From NCBI RefSeq assembly GCF_027460065.1, contig NZ_JAPYZZ010000027.1:1-33850 (forward strand): a stretch of DNA of 33,850 bases, written 5' to 3'. This DNA comes from Martinezella rhizogenes (GTDB lineage Bacteria > Pseudomonadota > Alphaproteobacteria > Rhizobiales > Rhizobiaceae). The notes beneath the pieces are model-generated. The model was not told where the DNA came from. It worked only from the letters and a program-made list of their open reading frames with translations, and did no database searches. Both the position numbers and the translations under genes were made by a program. The number at the start of each line of letters is the position of its first letter. Positions within the stretch are counted from its first letter, which is position 1. Below are positions 14,501-21,367 of the stretch, one piece after another.

Positions 14501-14797
14501 GACGGCCTGCCCCATGACGAAAAGCCAGAATTCCTCCGACAGATGGAAAACACAAGCGACGGCCTCCAGGCATTGCAGGAGGTCAAAACAATAACGCAAG
14601 CACTGACGAGGCGGTTCGGTACGACAGACCTGCGCAACGAGGGTCTGAACAAGCTTCGGGTCACGGCAGACGCAGATGTCTCTGTCGAACGGATCAGGCA
14701 GGTGGCCGGACTGGTCGAGCGGACACACCACGCCGAACTCGTCGAAAAGCAGAATCTTAGCCTCGGCCTGACGCAGCGGCGCGGGTTGCGGTTGTGA
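11543..14797 (+). CDS. traA: TraA conjugal relaxase/helicase (MobA/MobL type)
   Basis: A 1084-aa protein, close to the about 1100 residues of Ti-plasmid TraA. The N-terminal relaxase (about 1-230) begins MAIYHCSVKPIGRSAGKSAV and has the metal-binding histidines in FAIHMPQ and NIHAHVVMTT. A RecD-like helicase follows, with Walker A GFAGAGKSTM (about 390), Walker B VIDEAGMIG (about 455) and the late motif TIHKAQGATVDRAF (about 710). The C-terminal 300 residues are charged and helical. It should nick at the 11408 site and drive strand transfer. No traF, traB, traG or mating-pair genes are nearby, so transfer would need helper functions in trans. The reading frame is intact. Confidence 0.95.
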   Translation: MAIYHCSVKPIGRSAGKSAVAAIAYRTASRIINERDGLIHDFTAKQGVVHAEIILPDGVEAPWALDRSGLWNAAEFAERRRDARVAREFEIALPHELSDSERLSLTRTFATDLASRFGTAVDFAIHMPQGKSDDRNIHAHVVMTTRVITPSGFAQKTLIERENRWLIDNGLPTSQMQMKAVREAFADLVNRHLLRAGLDRRVDHRSHLSRGLAIEPTGHMGVHASQMKERGVDVSRCRIEDDAARRNAELIRRRPEQVLALITSAQSVFTRHDIAKTLSRYITDAAAFHNALAAVMASPQLVLLQQEQRQEPARYSTREMIELEQQMVKSAIRMAARSSHHVETTKVTNAIIRQSEELAGSGLSDEQKKAVLHVTGPEQISAVIGFAGAGKSTMLAAARRAWEADGYRVHGAALAGKAAEGLSVSSGIASRTLASWEPGWENGKSILGPKDIFVIDEAGMIGSHQLCRFVRQVEARGAKLVLVGDHEQLQAIGAGSPFRAITEQIGAIELTEIRRQKQGWQQQASIAFATRRTHEALADYARQNAIRFANDRAQACADLVRDYLADRAQNPDHSRIALAHRRIDIRAINDAIRKGLQSEGVLAKGNVQSVTANAAYGVRDRAGQTDGEIVYRTVNGSRAFAAGDRIVLLRNDRGLGVKNGMLGTVEAVEPDALHLRLDGSSGGQKTGRRLTIHPKDYQSFDHGYATTIHKAQGATVDRAFVMASATMDRHLTYVAMTRHRHQAMLYAGRDELRDMKALTASLSRSGLKETTLDYTDTFAERRGLKEQKGDAIQQQRVPRQSSLQQTAERQRQRQGTDADRVVDLGLHLHHQTLEVAAPLVPAITRYEKSVDQIALEKARPELERSMEEVRSVAIRVYHDTFAACEAIKQHVLDPDTDPAILARAIRERPDQFGALRGKSGILGDNRERKEVRHYARSVASLVENTATSWQRHLESEHRSETWQREKRDIVEVPTLTRRSEEILKHLDGLPHDEKPEFLRQMENTSDGLQALQEVKTITQALTRRFGTTDLRNEGLNKLRVTADADVSVERIRQVAGLVERTHHAELVEKQNLSLGLTQRRGLRL

Positions 14798-14872
14798 GAA
14801 CCGTCACGCCCGCACGCGTAAAAGCAGGGGCCAACGAGAGAAGCACATCCTGTCCTCGCCATGCGCCATATC

Positions 14873-14908
14873 AGGCCATATGATCTTTACTTTCGGATCA
14901 TATGGCCT
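14873..14908. promoter_or_regulatory. Long perfect palindrome (operator) of the xre-res operon
   Basis: AGGCCATATGATC (14873-14885) and its exact complement GATCATATGGCCT (14896-14908) flank a 10-base spacer. TATATT at 14908-14913 can act as -10 with TTTACT at 14886-14891 as a weak -35, so the palindrome covers the promoter. This is strong evidence for autorepression by the antitoxin. A further GCCATAT occurs just upstream at 14865. Confidence 0.65.
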
Positions 14909-14933
14909 ATATTGAGCCTATCAGGAGGCCACT

Positions 14934-15323
14934 ATGCAAATCGCCGTCAAGCCCCACAAACCCGCGGAACTCAATGCCGTCGCACTCAAGGCCTATGCCA
15001 AGGTCGCCGATGCATGGTCGCTGAGCCTCAGGGAAGCAGCGGGCCTCGCCGACATGTCGGAGAGCACATGGAAGCGCGCGCGCAAACCGGGGTTTACCGG
15101 CGAATTGACGAAGGACCAGTTGCTGCGCCTCAGTGCCGTGATCGGGATCTACAAGTCGCTCGAACTTTACTTCTCTGAGCAACTCTCCAGAAGCTGGTTC
15201 ACGCGCCCGAACACGGGCCCGCTCTTCAGCGGTGCGCGGCCGGTCGACACCGCCATCGATGGCGGCCTCCCGCAAATTCTGGCGATCCGAACCTATCTCG
15301 ACGCTCTGCGGGGCGGCGCATGA
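14934..15323 (+). CDS. Xre/MbcA/ParS-type antitoxin of a RES toxin
   Basis: A 129-aa protein with CAGGAGG 6 bases before the ATG. Residues about 20-75 form an Xre-like helix-turn-helix (LSLREAAGLADMSESTWKRA); the C-terminal part (LFSGARPVDTAIDGGLPQIL, AIRTYLDALRGG) is the DUF2384/toxin-binding domain. The C-terminal end normally plugs the active site of the RES toxin. The stop overlaps the toxin start by 4 bases (ATGA). The perfect 13-bp-arm palindrome upstream is its likely binding site. Confidence 0.88.
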   Translation: MQIAVKPHKPAELNAVALKAYAKVADAWSLSLREAAGLADMSESTWKRARKPGFTGELTKDQLLRLSAVIGIYKSLELYFSEQLSRSWFTRPNTGPLFSGARPVDTAIDGGLPQILAIRTYLDALRGGA

Positions 15324-16012
15324 GGAAAACCGAACTGTCGGTTCGGGGACTGGTCCGCCTGCTGCCCGCGACCTACCACAAGCCGCCGGCGCTTCGCGGT
15401 CTAGTCGACAGCGACGAGGAACTGGAGGTTCTGGCCGAGATCGAGGGGTTGACCAGCGCCCGGTTGCTCGCCGAACGCGGCCGCAATCCGCATCTCGATC
15501 CGCGAGAGCTCGCCTGGCGGCGGCGCAACCGTGATCTCAGGATCTACGGCGACACGCACGTCAATGCCGCCTTCACCTATACGCGGACAGGTGGCAACCG
15601 CTTCAACTCCGAAGATCGCGGTGCCTGGTATTGCGCCTGGGACGTGATGGTATCGGTTGCGGAGGTCGCATGGCACAGAACCCGCGAGCTCCGTTTCACC
15701 GGATCGTTCCATGACAGCGCCCGTTATGTCGAACTGATCTCCGACTTCATCGGAGAATTCGACGACCTGACCGATGAACCCGAACACGCCGCGCTCAACC
15801 CGGACCCGGAGGTTGGCTATCTCGAGGGACAGGAACTGGCCGCCCGGTTGCGAAGAGATGGAAGCCGCGGCCTCATCTATCCCTCCGTCCGTGCGCCCGT
15901 CGGAAACTGCCTGGTTTGTTTCGATCCGGGGGCTGTCCAGAACGTCCGGCCCGGCGCGTCCTGGGATCTGAGCTGGCAAGGCACGCCGGACTATTCGATC
16001 GCCATCTCGTAG
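15320..16012 (+). CDS. RES-domain toxin (NAD-consuming type)
   Basis: A 230-aa protein with the RES family signature residues: the Arg and Tyr in GNRFNSEDRGAWYCA, the Glu in VSVAEVAWHRT, and the Ser in SRGLIYPSVRAP. It ends in the usual VRPGASWDLSW region. Studied members (MbcT, ParT and others) degrade NAD+ or modify proteins with ADP-ribose; which applies here cannot be read from sequence. All key residues are present and the frame is intact, so an active toxin held by the upstream antitoxin is expected. Confidence 0.88.
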   Translation: MRKTELSVRGLVRLLPATYHKPPALRGLVDSDEELEVLAEIEGLTSARLLAERGRNPHLDPRELAWRRRNRDLRIYGDTHVNAAFTYTRTGGNRFNSEDRGAWYCAWDVMVSVAEVAWHRTRELRFTGSFHDSARYVELISDFIGEFDDLTDEPEHAALNPDPEVGYLEGQELAARLRRDGSRGLIYPSVRAPVGNCLVCFDPGAVQNVRPGASWDLSWQGTPDYSIAIS

Positions 16013-16054
16013 CAGCGACGAAGCACAGGTTTCCGCGAGATGGTCGACTGCCGG

Positions 16055-16191
16055 TTACGACGTCATCCACTCATCTTCGGCAATGAACCCACCAATCTGG
16101 CGTCTCCAGAGCCGTGCAAACATCCGTCCTGCTCGACCAGTTCGTCCGGTCGCCCCTCTTCGACAATCCGGCCATGATCCAGCACGATAAT
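16055..16191 (-). pseudogene. 3' fragment of an ABC exporter gene
   Basis: About 137 bases match the last 45 codons of the intact ABC exporter at 25759-27621 at roughly 85 percent by eye (IIVLDHGRI, EEGRP, ELVEQDG, then ARLW-RQIGGF--EDEW). One base is missing near 16122 compared with the intact gene, shifting the frame. The fragment is joined abruptly to an IS4 transposase at about 16191. Confidence 0.8.
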
Positions 16192-16642
16192 TGGCCTGTG
16201 CGTCATAAATGATATGGGCCTTGGCGCCACAGGCATTATGGGAGAAATGAGCCCAGTCGGCCCCCATGCCCGACAGCCTGATCCCGGTGGAATCGATGAG
16301 ATGCACGGCTTCAGCCGCCTTCTGGCGCAGGCCGCGACAGGCGTTGGCGGCGAGGTGGGCGAACAGACCGGAAAACACTGCGCTGGATCTGCCTGTATTG
16401 GCGTCGGCCAAAGTGGAGCGGGACACCGGGCGGCTGCCGAGATGATAGAGACGAGCGCTGTGGCTGGAAAAGTTACCGACAATCTCACGCAGGCTGGTGG
16501 CGCCTGAGAATTGCGCATAAAGCAAGGCGATGAACTGATCCTTCGTGGACAGGCGGCGCATCCGGTGGTCTGACCGGTGCTCCTCCACAAGTCTATCGAA
16601 GACAGCCCATGGAACATGCTTCAAAAGCTGATGAAATGCCAC
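16192..16642 (-). pseudogene. IS4-family transposase, 5' part only
   Basis: About 150 codons of an IS4-family (DUF4372 plus DDE) transposase: FHQLLKHVPWAVFDRLVEEH, RRLSTKDQFIALLYAQFSGA, RLYHLGSRPVSRSTLADANT, and the first catalytic Asp in VHLIDSTGIRLS. It stops at HIIYDAQAN, where the ABC fragment starts, so more than half the protein is missing. The extreme N-terminus is also unclear; the frame reaches only a GTG at 16642. No terminal inverted repeats were found. Confidence 0.8.
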
Positions 16643-16720
16643 GCCACATCATTGTCAGATACTGGACGAAAAAATCGACATTGCGTAGTTTTAAACAACA
16701 ACTGCATCCATTGAAGCGAT

Positions 16721-17074
16721 TTGGCACTTCGTCTCCCACGATTCAATTCAAACCCGGATAAGTCGCCGTTCAAACCGACCGCACAGGAGAAACGCTTGCT
16801 GATACTTGAGATCGTCATTTTTTCTGCGGCTCTGATCGCGGTGAGCCTTCTGGCTGTACAACAGATTGTCGCGCAGGTTCGGGAGTATAACTTCTACAAG
16901 AAAAACGGTGGCGATTTTTCTGTCGACAGCGAAATGGATCACGTCAGGCTCGACAGATCCATGCACTACAACGACCTCCGCCTCACGAACTGGCAGCGAT
17001 TTTATCTCTTCCGCCCGGCCTGCATCGCGATGCTCGTCTTTGTTTGGGCTATGATGACAGTCTCTCTGCTTTAA
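16721..17074 (+). CDS. Small membrane protein of unknown function
   Basis: The frame gives up to 117 aa from a TTG at 16721. A better start may be the TTG at 16796, with GGAG 6 bases upstream, giving about 92 aa. Two transmembrane segments are clear: LEIVIFSAALIAVSLLAV near the start and ACIAMLVFVWAMMTVSLL at the end. Between them is a charged loop of about 55 residues containing RLTNWQRFYLFRP. No family was recognised. It lies between IS wreckage and the effector module, in the opposite orientation to both. Confidence 0.5.
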   Translation: MALRLPRFNSNPDKSPFKPTAQEKRLLILEIVIFSAALIAVSLLAVQQIVAQVREYNFYKKNGGDFSVDSEMDHVRLDRSMHYNDLRLTNWQRFYLFRPACIAMLVFVWAMMTVSLL

Positions 17075-17191
17075 CTGAAGCGCCGGGCTTTTATGTCAGC
17101 TGAATGGCGAAAAAGTTTTCTTCTCCGAAGGAGTTGCTTCATTCAGAACAGACCACGCCGGTCCAACATATCAAAATCTGGTTCCAGACAT

Positions 17192-17215
17192 TATCCGATC
17201 GTATAGTTCGGTGCC
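17192..17215 (-). repeat. 24-bp repeat of the immunity-gene 3' end, outer copy
   Basis: The stretch ATTATCCGATCGTATAGTTC and the following bases recur at 17653-17676 with two differences. At 17653 it spans the stop codon of the putative immunity gene (peptide end NYTIG-stop); here it also reads NYTIG-stop on the minus strand (MAPNYTIG). It looks like the tip of a second, lost copy of that gene. Confidence 0.6.
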
Positions 17216-17365
17216 ATCCTGAAAATGTTGTGCTTATGTTACCCTTGGTATCGCTCGCCGACCAGACTGGTTTCGGCAAGGGACCTGCAGCGCCTCACCA
17301 GTGCCAAGACATGCGATTTTGTTCGGCGAGCGCTGGGAGGGGAATAGTGATCTTAGTCATTCGGT

Positions 17366-17610
17366 TTAGGCTGAAGTTGAAATTCGACGTTCCTGCATAT
17401 AGCGCTGCGATTGCGCGTAGTCATGCGGGCTATTCAAAGCCAACTCGCCGTTAAGCGGAAACAAATGCTTCTTCTGGCTCCGCAAATCTGCAAGATGCGC
17501 CCAAACGCTGAACTCGAGGTCCAAATCGTTGACCTTCGCGATCGCGGTCGTTCCGCTCTTGGTGTAGATAACCTTGGTGCCGGCCAGCGAATATATTCCC
17601 GAACCGCTCT
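17366..17610 (-). pseudogene. 3' tail of an unidentified gene
   Basis: About 80 codons run on the minus strand from a stop at about 17611 to TAA at 17366: SGSGIYSLAGTKVIYTKSGT, then IAKVNDLDLEFSVWAHLADL, and SPHDYAQSQRYMQERR near the end. It is protein-like, with no start codon or ribosome-binding site. It sits immediately downstream of the putative immunity gene in the same direction, where polymorphic-toxin loci often keep spare gene tails. Family not recognised. The remaining sequence of 17075-17650 shows nothing else except the 24-bp repeat. Confidence 0.45.
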
Positions 17611-17650
17611 AGCACATCGGTGATCAGCCCAAAGTTGGGCTCGCCCGCTA

Positions 17651-18100
17651 TTACCCGATCGTATAGTTCGATGCTACGCCGCGAAGATGTGTGACCGTCG
17701 CTTGCGACAAAACACCACTGCCCAGATACTCAGCAAAGCTGTATGAGAATATGTCACTTCGTTCTATCGCCTGGACCAGATTGGTATCGCCAAAGACAAC
17801 GAGGTATTCGTGATCCTCCGGCGCCCAGATCCAGAGATCATGACCTGAAAAATGGATCAGAAGGCCATAAGGCGAATTTTCAAACAGTGCATCAAGCACC
17901 AACCCGACCGGTTGCCGTGCAAAATGGCGCGGAGGCTGACCGAACTCGTAAGCAGCAAAATCAATCTCGTCACTACCGATACGCGCAGCAACAAGAGCGA
18001 CTTCCTCCTCGCTTGGGAACTCAGGATAAATCCTCGCCGCGAAATTCCTGTTTCGGATGGCCCGATGATCCAGAGTGCAATTTTTTCCAATAAAGTCCAT
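17651..18100 (-). CDS. Putative immunity protein of the T6SS effector
   Basis: About 149 aa from the ATG at 18100. A TTG at 18106 would give 151 aa and overlap the effector stop (TTGA), so either start couples it to the gene before. The protein is acidic and soluble with no signal peptide: MDFIGKNCTLDHRAIRNRNF, then YPEFPSEEEVALVAARIGSD, and a middle rich in aromatics (HFSGHDLWIWAPEDHEYLVV). No family was recognised. Its place directly after the effector, the coupling and the acidity are the reasons for the immunity call. The lack of a signal peptide suggests that the effector acts in the cytoplasm. Confidence 0.6.
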   Translation of the reverse strand: MDFIGKNCTLDHRAIRNRNFAARIYPEFPSEEEVALVAARIGSDEIDFAAYEFGQPPRHFARQPVGLVLDALFENSPYGLLIHFSGHDLWIWAPEDHEYLVVFGDTNLVQAIERSDIFSYSFAEYLGSGVLSQATVTHLRGVASNYTIG

Positions 18101-18102
18101 AA

Positions 18103-18651
18103 TCAAACCCCAGGTCCGTCATTATAGCGTATCTCGGTCTGACGACCGTTCGGCCTGCGTATCTGCAACGTCGGACGACCGTCAGAGCTTCCCGGACGGA
18201 CGGTAACCTTGCTGCCGTCTTCCAGTTCCCCCGTGCGGCCCGGCCCGTATTGTGTTTCGATACCTTTCTCCTTGCCCGGTTTCAAGGACTCGAAGTCGCG
18301 TTCTGCTTCCGCCATACCGCCGTCCTTTTCGCCGTGTTTTGTCTTGCCCTTTGTCTGTTGACTGACGCCCGCTTCATTCTCCAGTTCCTCTTGGCGCTTC
18401 TTCTGTTCTTCCGCCTTTGCCGAACCGCAGTTCCCCGTGCAGCTTCCCGCCTCGCCATCGGCGGGTTCAGAATGGCTCTCATTGTACATCTTGTAGAGTT
18501 CGTAGCCTTCATAGGCCAGCATGGCGAGGCCGATTGCTGCGCCAACTGGCCCAAGAAAACCGAGCGCGGCGCGGGCACCGAGCCTCGTCGCTACGCCTGC
18601 AGCCGCACGGCCAAGCAGAACCTCCCCGCCAGCAGCAGCCACGGCAGTCAT
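18103..18651 (-). CDS. Candidate T6SS effector with C-terminal polymorphic-toxin-like domain
   Basis: A 182-aa protein. Residues 1-55 are Ala/Gly-rich and hydrophobic (GAAIGLAMLAYEGYELYKMY at the end of this part), like the N-terminal segments of PAAR-linked effectors that need a chaperone or adaptor. Residues 60-115 are a charged linker with a CTGNC pair. The C-terminal 70 residues (ERDFESLKPGKEKG, TGELEDGSKVTVRPGSSDGR, PTLQIRRPNGRQTEIRY) resemble terminal modules I recall from Rhs/CDI-type toxins, but I cannot name the activity. The start overlaps the DUF4123 stop (ATGA). The cargo role is inferred from operon order. Confidence 0.65.
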   Translation of the reverse strand: MTAVAAAGGEVLLGRAAAGVATRLGARAALGFLGPVGAAIGLAMLAYEGYELYKMYNESHSEPADGEAGSCTGNCGSAKAEEQKKRQEELENEAGVSQQTKGKTKHGEKDGGMAEAERDFESLKPGKEKGIETQYGPGRTGELEDGSKVTVRPGSSDGRPTLQIRRPNGRQTEIRYNDGPGV

Positions 18652-19865
18652 GCGCGCCCCCGTTCTTTCGCCGCATTCGCCATCAGCCGCATCATTTCAT
18701 CCAACCGAGCGTCAGGATTGCTGCCTTTGAGGTTCTGGCGAATATCAGGTGCTTCGATGAAGCGCCCGTTGCTTGCGCTCATAAGGTAGGTCCACTGAAA
18801 GAATCCGCGCTCGGTTTTCAATCCGTAAATTCGTGCCTGTGTTTCATATCGTTCCATGAATATGAGCGCTTCGCGCTCCTCCATGCCTTGTAGCAAATGC
18901 GGCGCGGACCTTTGAAACGCCCCCACTCGGCGACGACGCGCAGCGAGCATTCGAGATGCACTGATGACCTCGATATTTTCAGGAGTCAGGCGCAACATGC
19001 CGCCTTGCGCTACGACATCAACTGGTCGATGAGCGCGCTTGATGCTCCCACCCCATACCTCGGCCGGAGCGAAGTAGATTTCTTCGGCCGGGCCTATAAG
19101 GCGCACCACCTGTTCCGGCGAAAGCGCCGGCAACACCTGCATCATGACATTCGGGTCGGCATGGCGGAAAATAACAATTTCGCTACGACCCCGCCCCTCT
19201 TCAAGATCAAGGGCAAACGACGCCTCTTCTTGCGCATCGTCGGCTGCCAAGGAGATATCTCCGGCTTCTCCGGAAACCGAACCGCTCAATCCCGCGAGCG
19301 CGTCTCGCTCGAGCGGCAGAATGATACGGTTAATACCACGAAGGTGCCTGTGGATTGTTTCCTCGGACAGGGAGCGATCGCCGACCCAGAACACTACAGC
19401 AGGCTTGTCTGCGACAAGCTTGAGCAGGGCCTCTATTCTGCTCTTTACCTGCCTCGGCAGATCGATCTCGTCAGCCGGCAGCACGCCGCCGCCACTTTCA
19501 TCACCCCTGGCGACGGCATCCGCCATGGCGTCCGACAGTTTCGCCGCCAGCGCCTGAAGTTCTTCATCGCTCGGCTCCGCCGTCTCGATCAAACCATCCG
19601 GCGCAGGTGGGACCGCCGGTGAAAGGCTGAGGGAAACCAGCCACGGTCCGCCGAGCATGATTGCGGCATCCGGCCCCGCCTGCCGATAGAGCGGCCTGTG
19701 GCACAGGCCCGCCGCCGAAAGATCCCCTGTCAGGTTACCGAAAAGGGCTCCGTCCAGCACGGCATAAATGCGCCTTTCGCCGCTGTCTGCAATCTGCGAA
19801 AGGCGGGTCAGATAAGCCTGACTGACCGCAGACAGCTCCGCCCTGCCATCAAGCTGATCCTGCAT
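18648..19865 (-). CDS. DUF4123 T6SS effector adaptor
   Basis: A 405-aa protein with the DUF4123 pattern in its N-terminal two thirds: YAVLDGALFGNL, RPLYRQ, GPWLVSLSL, then VFWVGDRSLSEETIHRHLRG, IVIFRHADPNVMMQVLPAL and LIGPAEEIYFAP. Proteins of this family (Tap/TEC) load a particular effector onto its VgrG. The C-terminal 100 residues (ARRRRVGAFQRS, FFQWTYLMSASN) probably contact the effector encoded next. The ATG at 19865 follows the PAAR stop by two bases; an upstream in-frame start at 19916 would overlap PAAR and is not needed. An acidic insert near 225-245 is longer than I would expect. Confidence 0.85.
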   Translation of the reverse strand: MQDQLDGRAELSAVSQAYLTRLSQIADSGERRIYAVLDGALFGNLTGDLSAAGLCHRPLYRQAGPDAAIMLGGPWLVSLSLSPAVPPAPDGLIETAEPSDEELQALAAKLSDAMADAVARGDESGGGVLPADEIDLPRQVKSRIEALLKLVADKPAVVFWVGDRSLSEETIHRHLRGINRIILPLERDALAGLSGSVSGEAGDISLAADDAQEEASFALDLEEGRGRSEIVIFRHADPNVMMQVLPALSPEQVVRLIGPAEEIYFAPAEVWGGSIKRAHRPVDVVAQGGMLRLTPENIEVISASRMLAARRRRVGAFQRSAPHLLQGMEEREALIFMERYETQARIYGLKTERGFFQWTYLMSASNGRFIEAPDIRQNLKGSNPDARLDEMMRLMANAAKERGRA

Positions 19866-19867
19866 GC

Positions 19868-20245
19868 CTATCCCCGAACCGTCGGAACGGACCCGCCGGC
19901 CATGTTGGCCTGGCACGGGGTGCCGTCGCTACCGCCATTGGGTTCGTTGTCACCGATATAGACGTCGGGCGAACCGGTTTGCGCATTGCCGCCGCAGTCG
20001 ATCGCATCTCCGACACGGCCGGCCGGCTTGCCATTGATGAAGACTGTGTATGCTCCCACCGCCAGAGCCCGCGAATGCGACGGCTTCGGGCAGGAGGGGC
20101 AGCCGTGCGGCACGTAGGCATCCCCGACACGCATCAGCGGCCGACCGTTCACATAGACATTGTCACTACCGCCCGTGGCCGGTGTGGGCGGAAAATGGCA
20201 GGAATGGGCGGAGCCGATATCGGCGCGGCGATGAGCTTTGGACAT
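19868..20245 (-). CDS. PAAR-motif spike-tip protein
   Basis: A 125-aa protein of PAAR/DUF4150 type. PAAR-like turns repeat along the chain (VYVNGRPLMRVGDAYVPHGC, then VFINGKPAGRVGDAIDCGG), with His and Cys placed to hold a metal at the tip (SAHSCHF, HGCPSC). It would sharpen the VgrG spike and carry cargo. There is no extra effector domain, so cargo must come through the DUF4123 adaptor. It lies 78 bases after the 347-aa gene and 2 bases before the adaptor gene. Confidence 0.9.
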   Translation of the reverse strand: MSKAHRRADIGSAHSCHFPPTPATGGSDNVYVNGRPLMRVGDAYVPHGCPSCPKPSHSRALAVGAYTVFINGKPAGRVGDAIDCGGNAQTGSPDVYIGDNEPNGGSDGTPCQANMAGGSVPTVRG

Positions 20246-20323
20246 AGGACCGATTACCCTGTGCTAGAAAAACATGAGCGGCTGACAAGGCGACGCACAG
20301 GCACCTCGGCGACAACCGCCCGG

Positions 20324-21367
20324 CTAGAATGCTCGGCGGATCTGTTCACCCAGCTTTCGCAAGGATTGACGCGGCAACGGAACGTGGTCCTCAATACTTC
20401 TGATCCAGTCGCCACTTGCGTCGCGTTTTGTATGCGCCGCATTCCACGCACTCCGTCCCATATTTCCAGCGCCAACAACCTGCTGCGGCGAGCCATTTCC
20501 AGTATAGTCATTCGCGAGATCGAGGCTGACATTCGCGCCGAACAGGTCTCCCGGCAACCAGTCGACGGTGAGGAGCGTTCTGGTCATGGGCAAGGCACGT
20601 CCTCCGGGTAGTTGCGTCGCGGCCGTACCCATGCGGATGTGAGACCCCAAAAACAGCACATTTCTTGACGCATCGAGGAGAAAACTCTCGCAGTTCGGGA
20701 AACCATCACCCGAAATCGCCGAAGACACATGTATCTTTTTGTCGGCCCTGTTAAACCTGAGACTGAATTCATGGGTGACATCGAGATCCGGCACCATTCC
20801 GCCCCAACGCTCCCACACCTTCAGGCTTCCTCCACGCGTATCGGACCCTCCATCCGAAATATCACCGCCTAGAATCCAATGGCCCGGATCCGTGTCGGCG
20901 CCATAGAAGGCAAAATTCTTGCCGGCGTAAGACAAACGACCATTGACGCTCTGATCACCGTCTTCTCGATACGGCGAAATATTGCCGGAGGTGTTTTTAC
21001 GCGGATGTTTCCTCGGTTGAGAATAATCGTTTTCCATCTTGGGCAGGATATCGCCCCGCTTGGTCCATTCGGACTGAGGAAGGTCGATACCCCTGTCGCC
21101 CAACTCATCTCTCGCCATCACCTCCGCGGCACGACTGCCGCGTCCTTCAAGTACACGCGGTATGACTTCGTTGGACGACGGGTCGGAAAAGCAGCGCTCA
21201 CGTGTGAACTGAGCTGCTTTCAGGTCGATTGTAACTTCATGGGTGATTCGCGAGGTTACGCTCAAACTTGACGAGAATCCTCTTGAATCGCCGTGGAAGC
21301 CAAGACCACCCAGACCAAAATTCCTATCGGGGTGAAATGACCGCGTTACCAGAAGCAGCTGGCTCAT
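20324..21367 (-). CDS. Unknown 347-aa protein within the vgrG operon
   Basis: A 347-aa protein without a signal peptide or membrane segment, rich in Gly, Ser and aromatics, so probably mostly beta. Notable stretches are NFGLGGLGFHGDSRGFSSSL at the start, GRLSYAGKNFAFYGADTDPG in the middle, and VTHEFSLRFNRADKKIHVSS. I do not recognise the family. The start codon overlaps the stop of the upstream exported-protein gene (ATGA), and PAAR follows, so it is made together with the spike. It could be a second effector, with the 21364-21957 exported protein as its periplasmic immunity partner, or a structural accessory. Confidence 0.65.
   Translation of the reverse strand: MSQLLLVTRSFHPDRNFGLGGLGFHGDSRGFSSSLSVTSRITHEVTIDLKAAQFTRERCFSDPSSNEVIPRVLEGRGSRAAEVMARDELGDRGIDLPQSEWTKRGDILPKMENDYSQPRKHPRKNTSGNISPYREDGDQSVNGRLSYAGKNFAFYGADTDPGHWILGGDISDGGSDTRGGSLKVWERWGGMVPDLDVTHEFSLRFNRADKKIHVSSAISGDGFPNCESFLLDASRNVLFLGSHIRMGTAATQLPGGRALPMTRTLLTVDWLPGDLFGANVSLDLANDYTGNGSPQQVVGAGNMGRSAWNAAHTKRDASGDWIRSIEDHVPLPRQSLRKLGEQIRRAF

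Noticed and set aside
17104..17454. 116-aa plus-strand ORF
   Set aside because: It runs antisense to the 24-bp repeat and the protein-like minus-strand tail, and has no ribosome-binding site.
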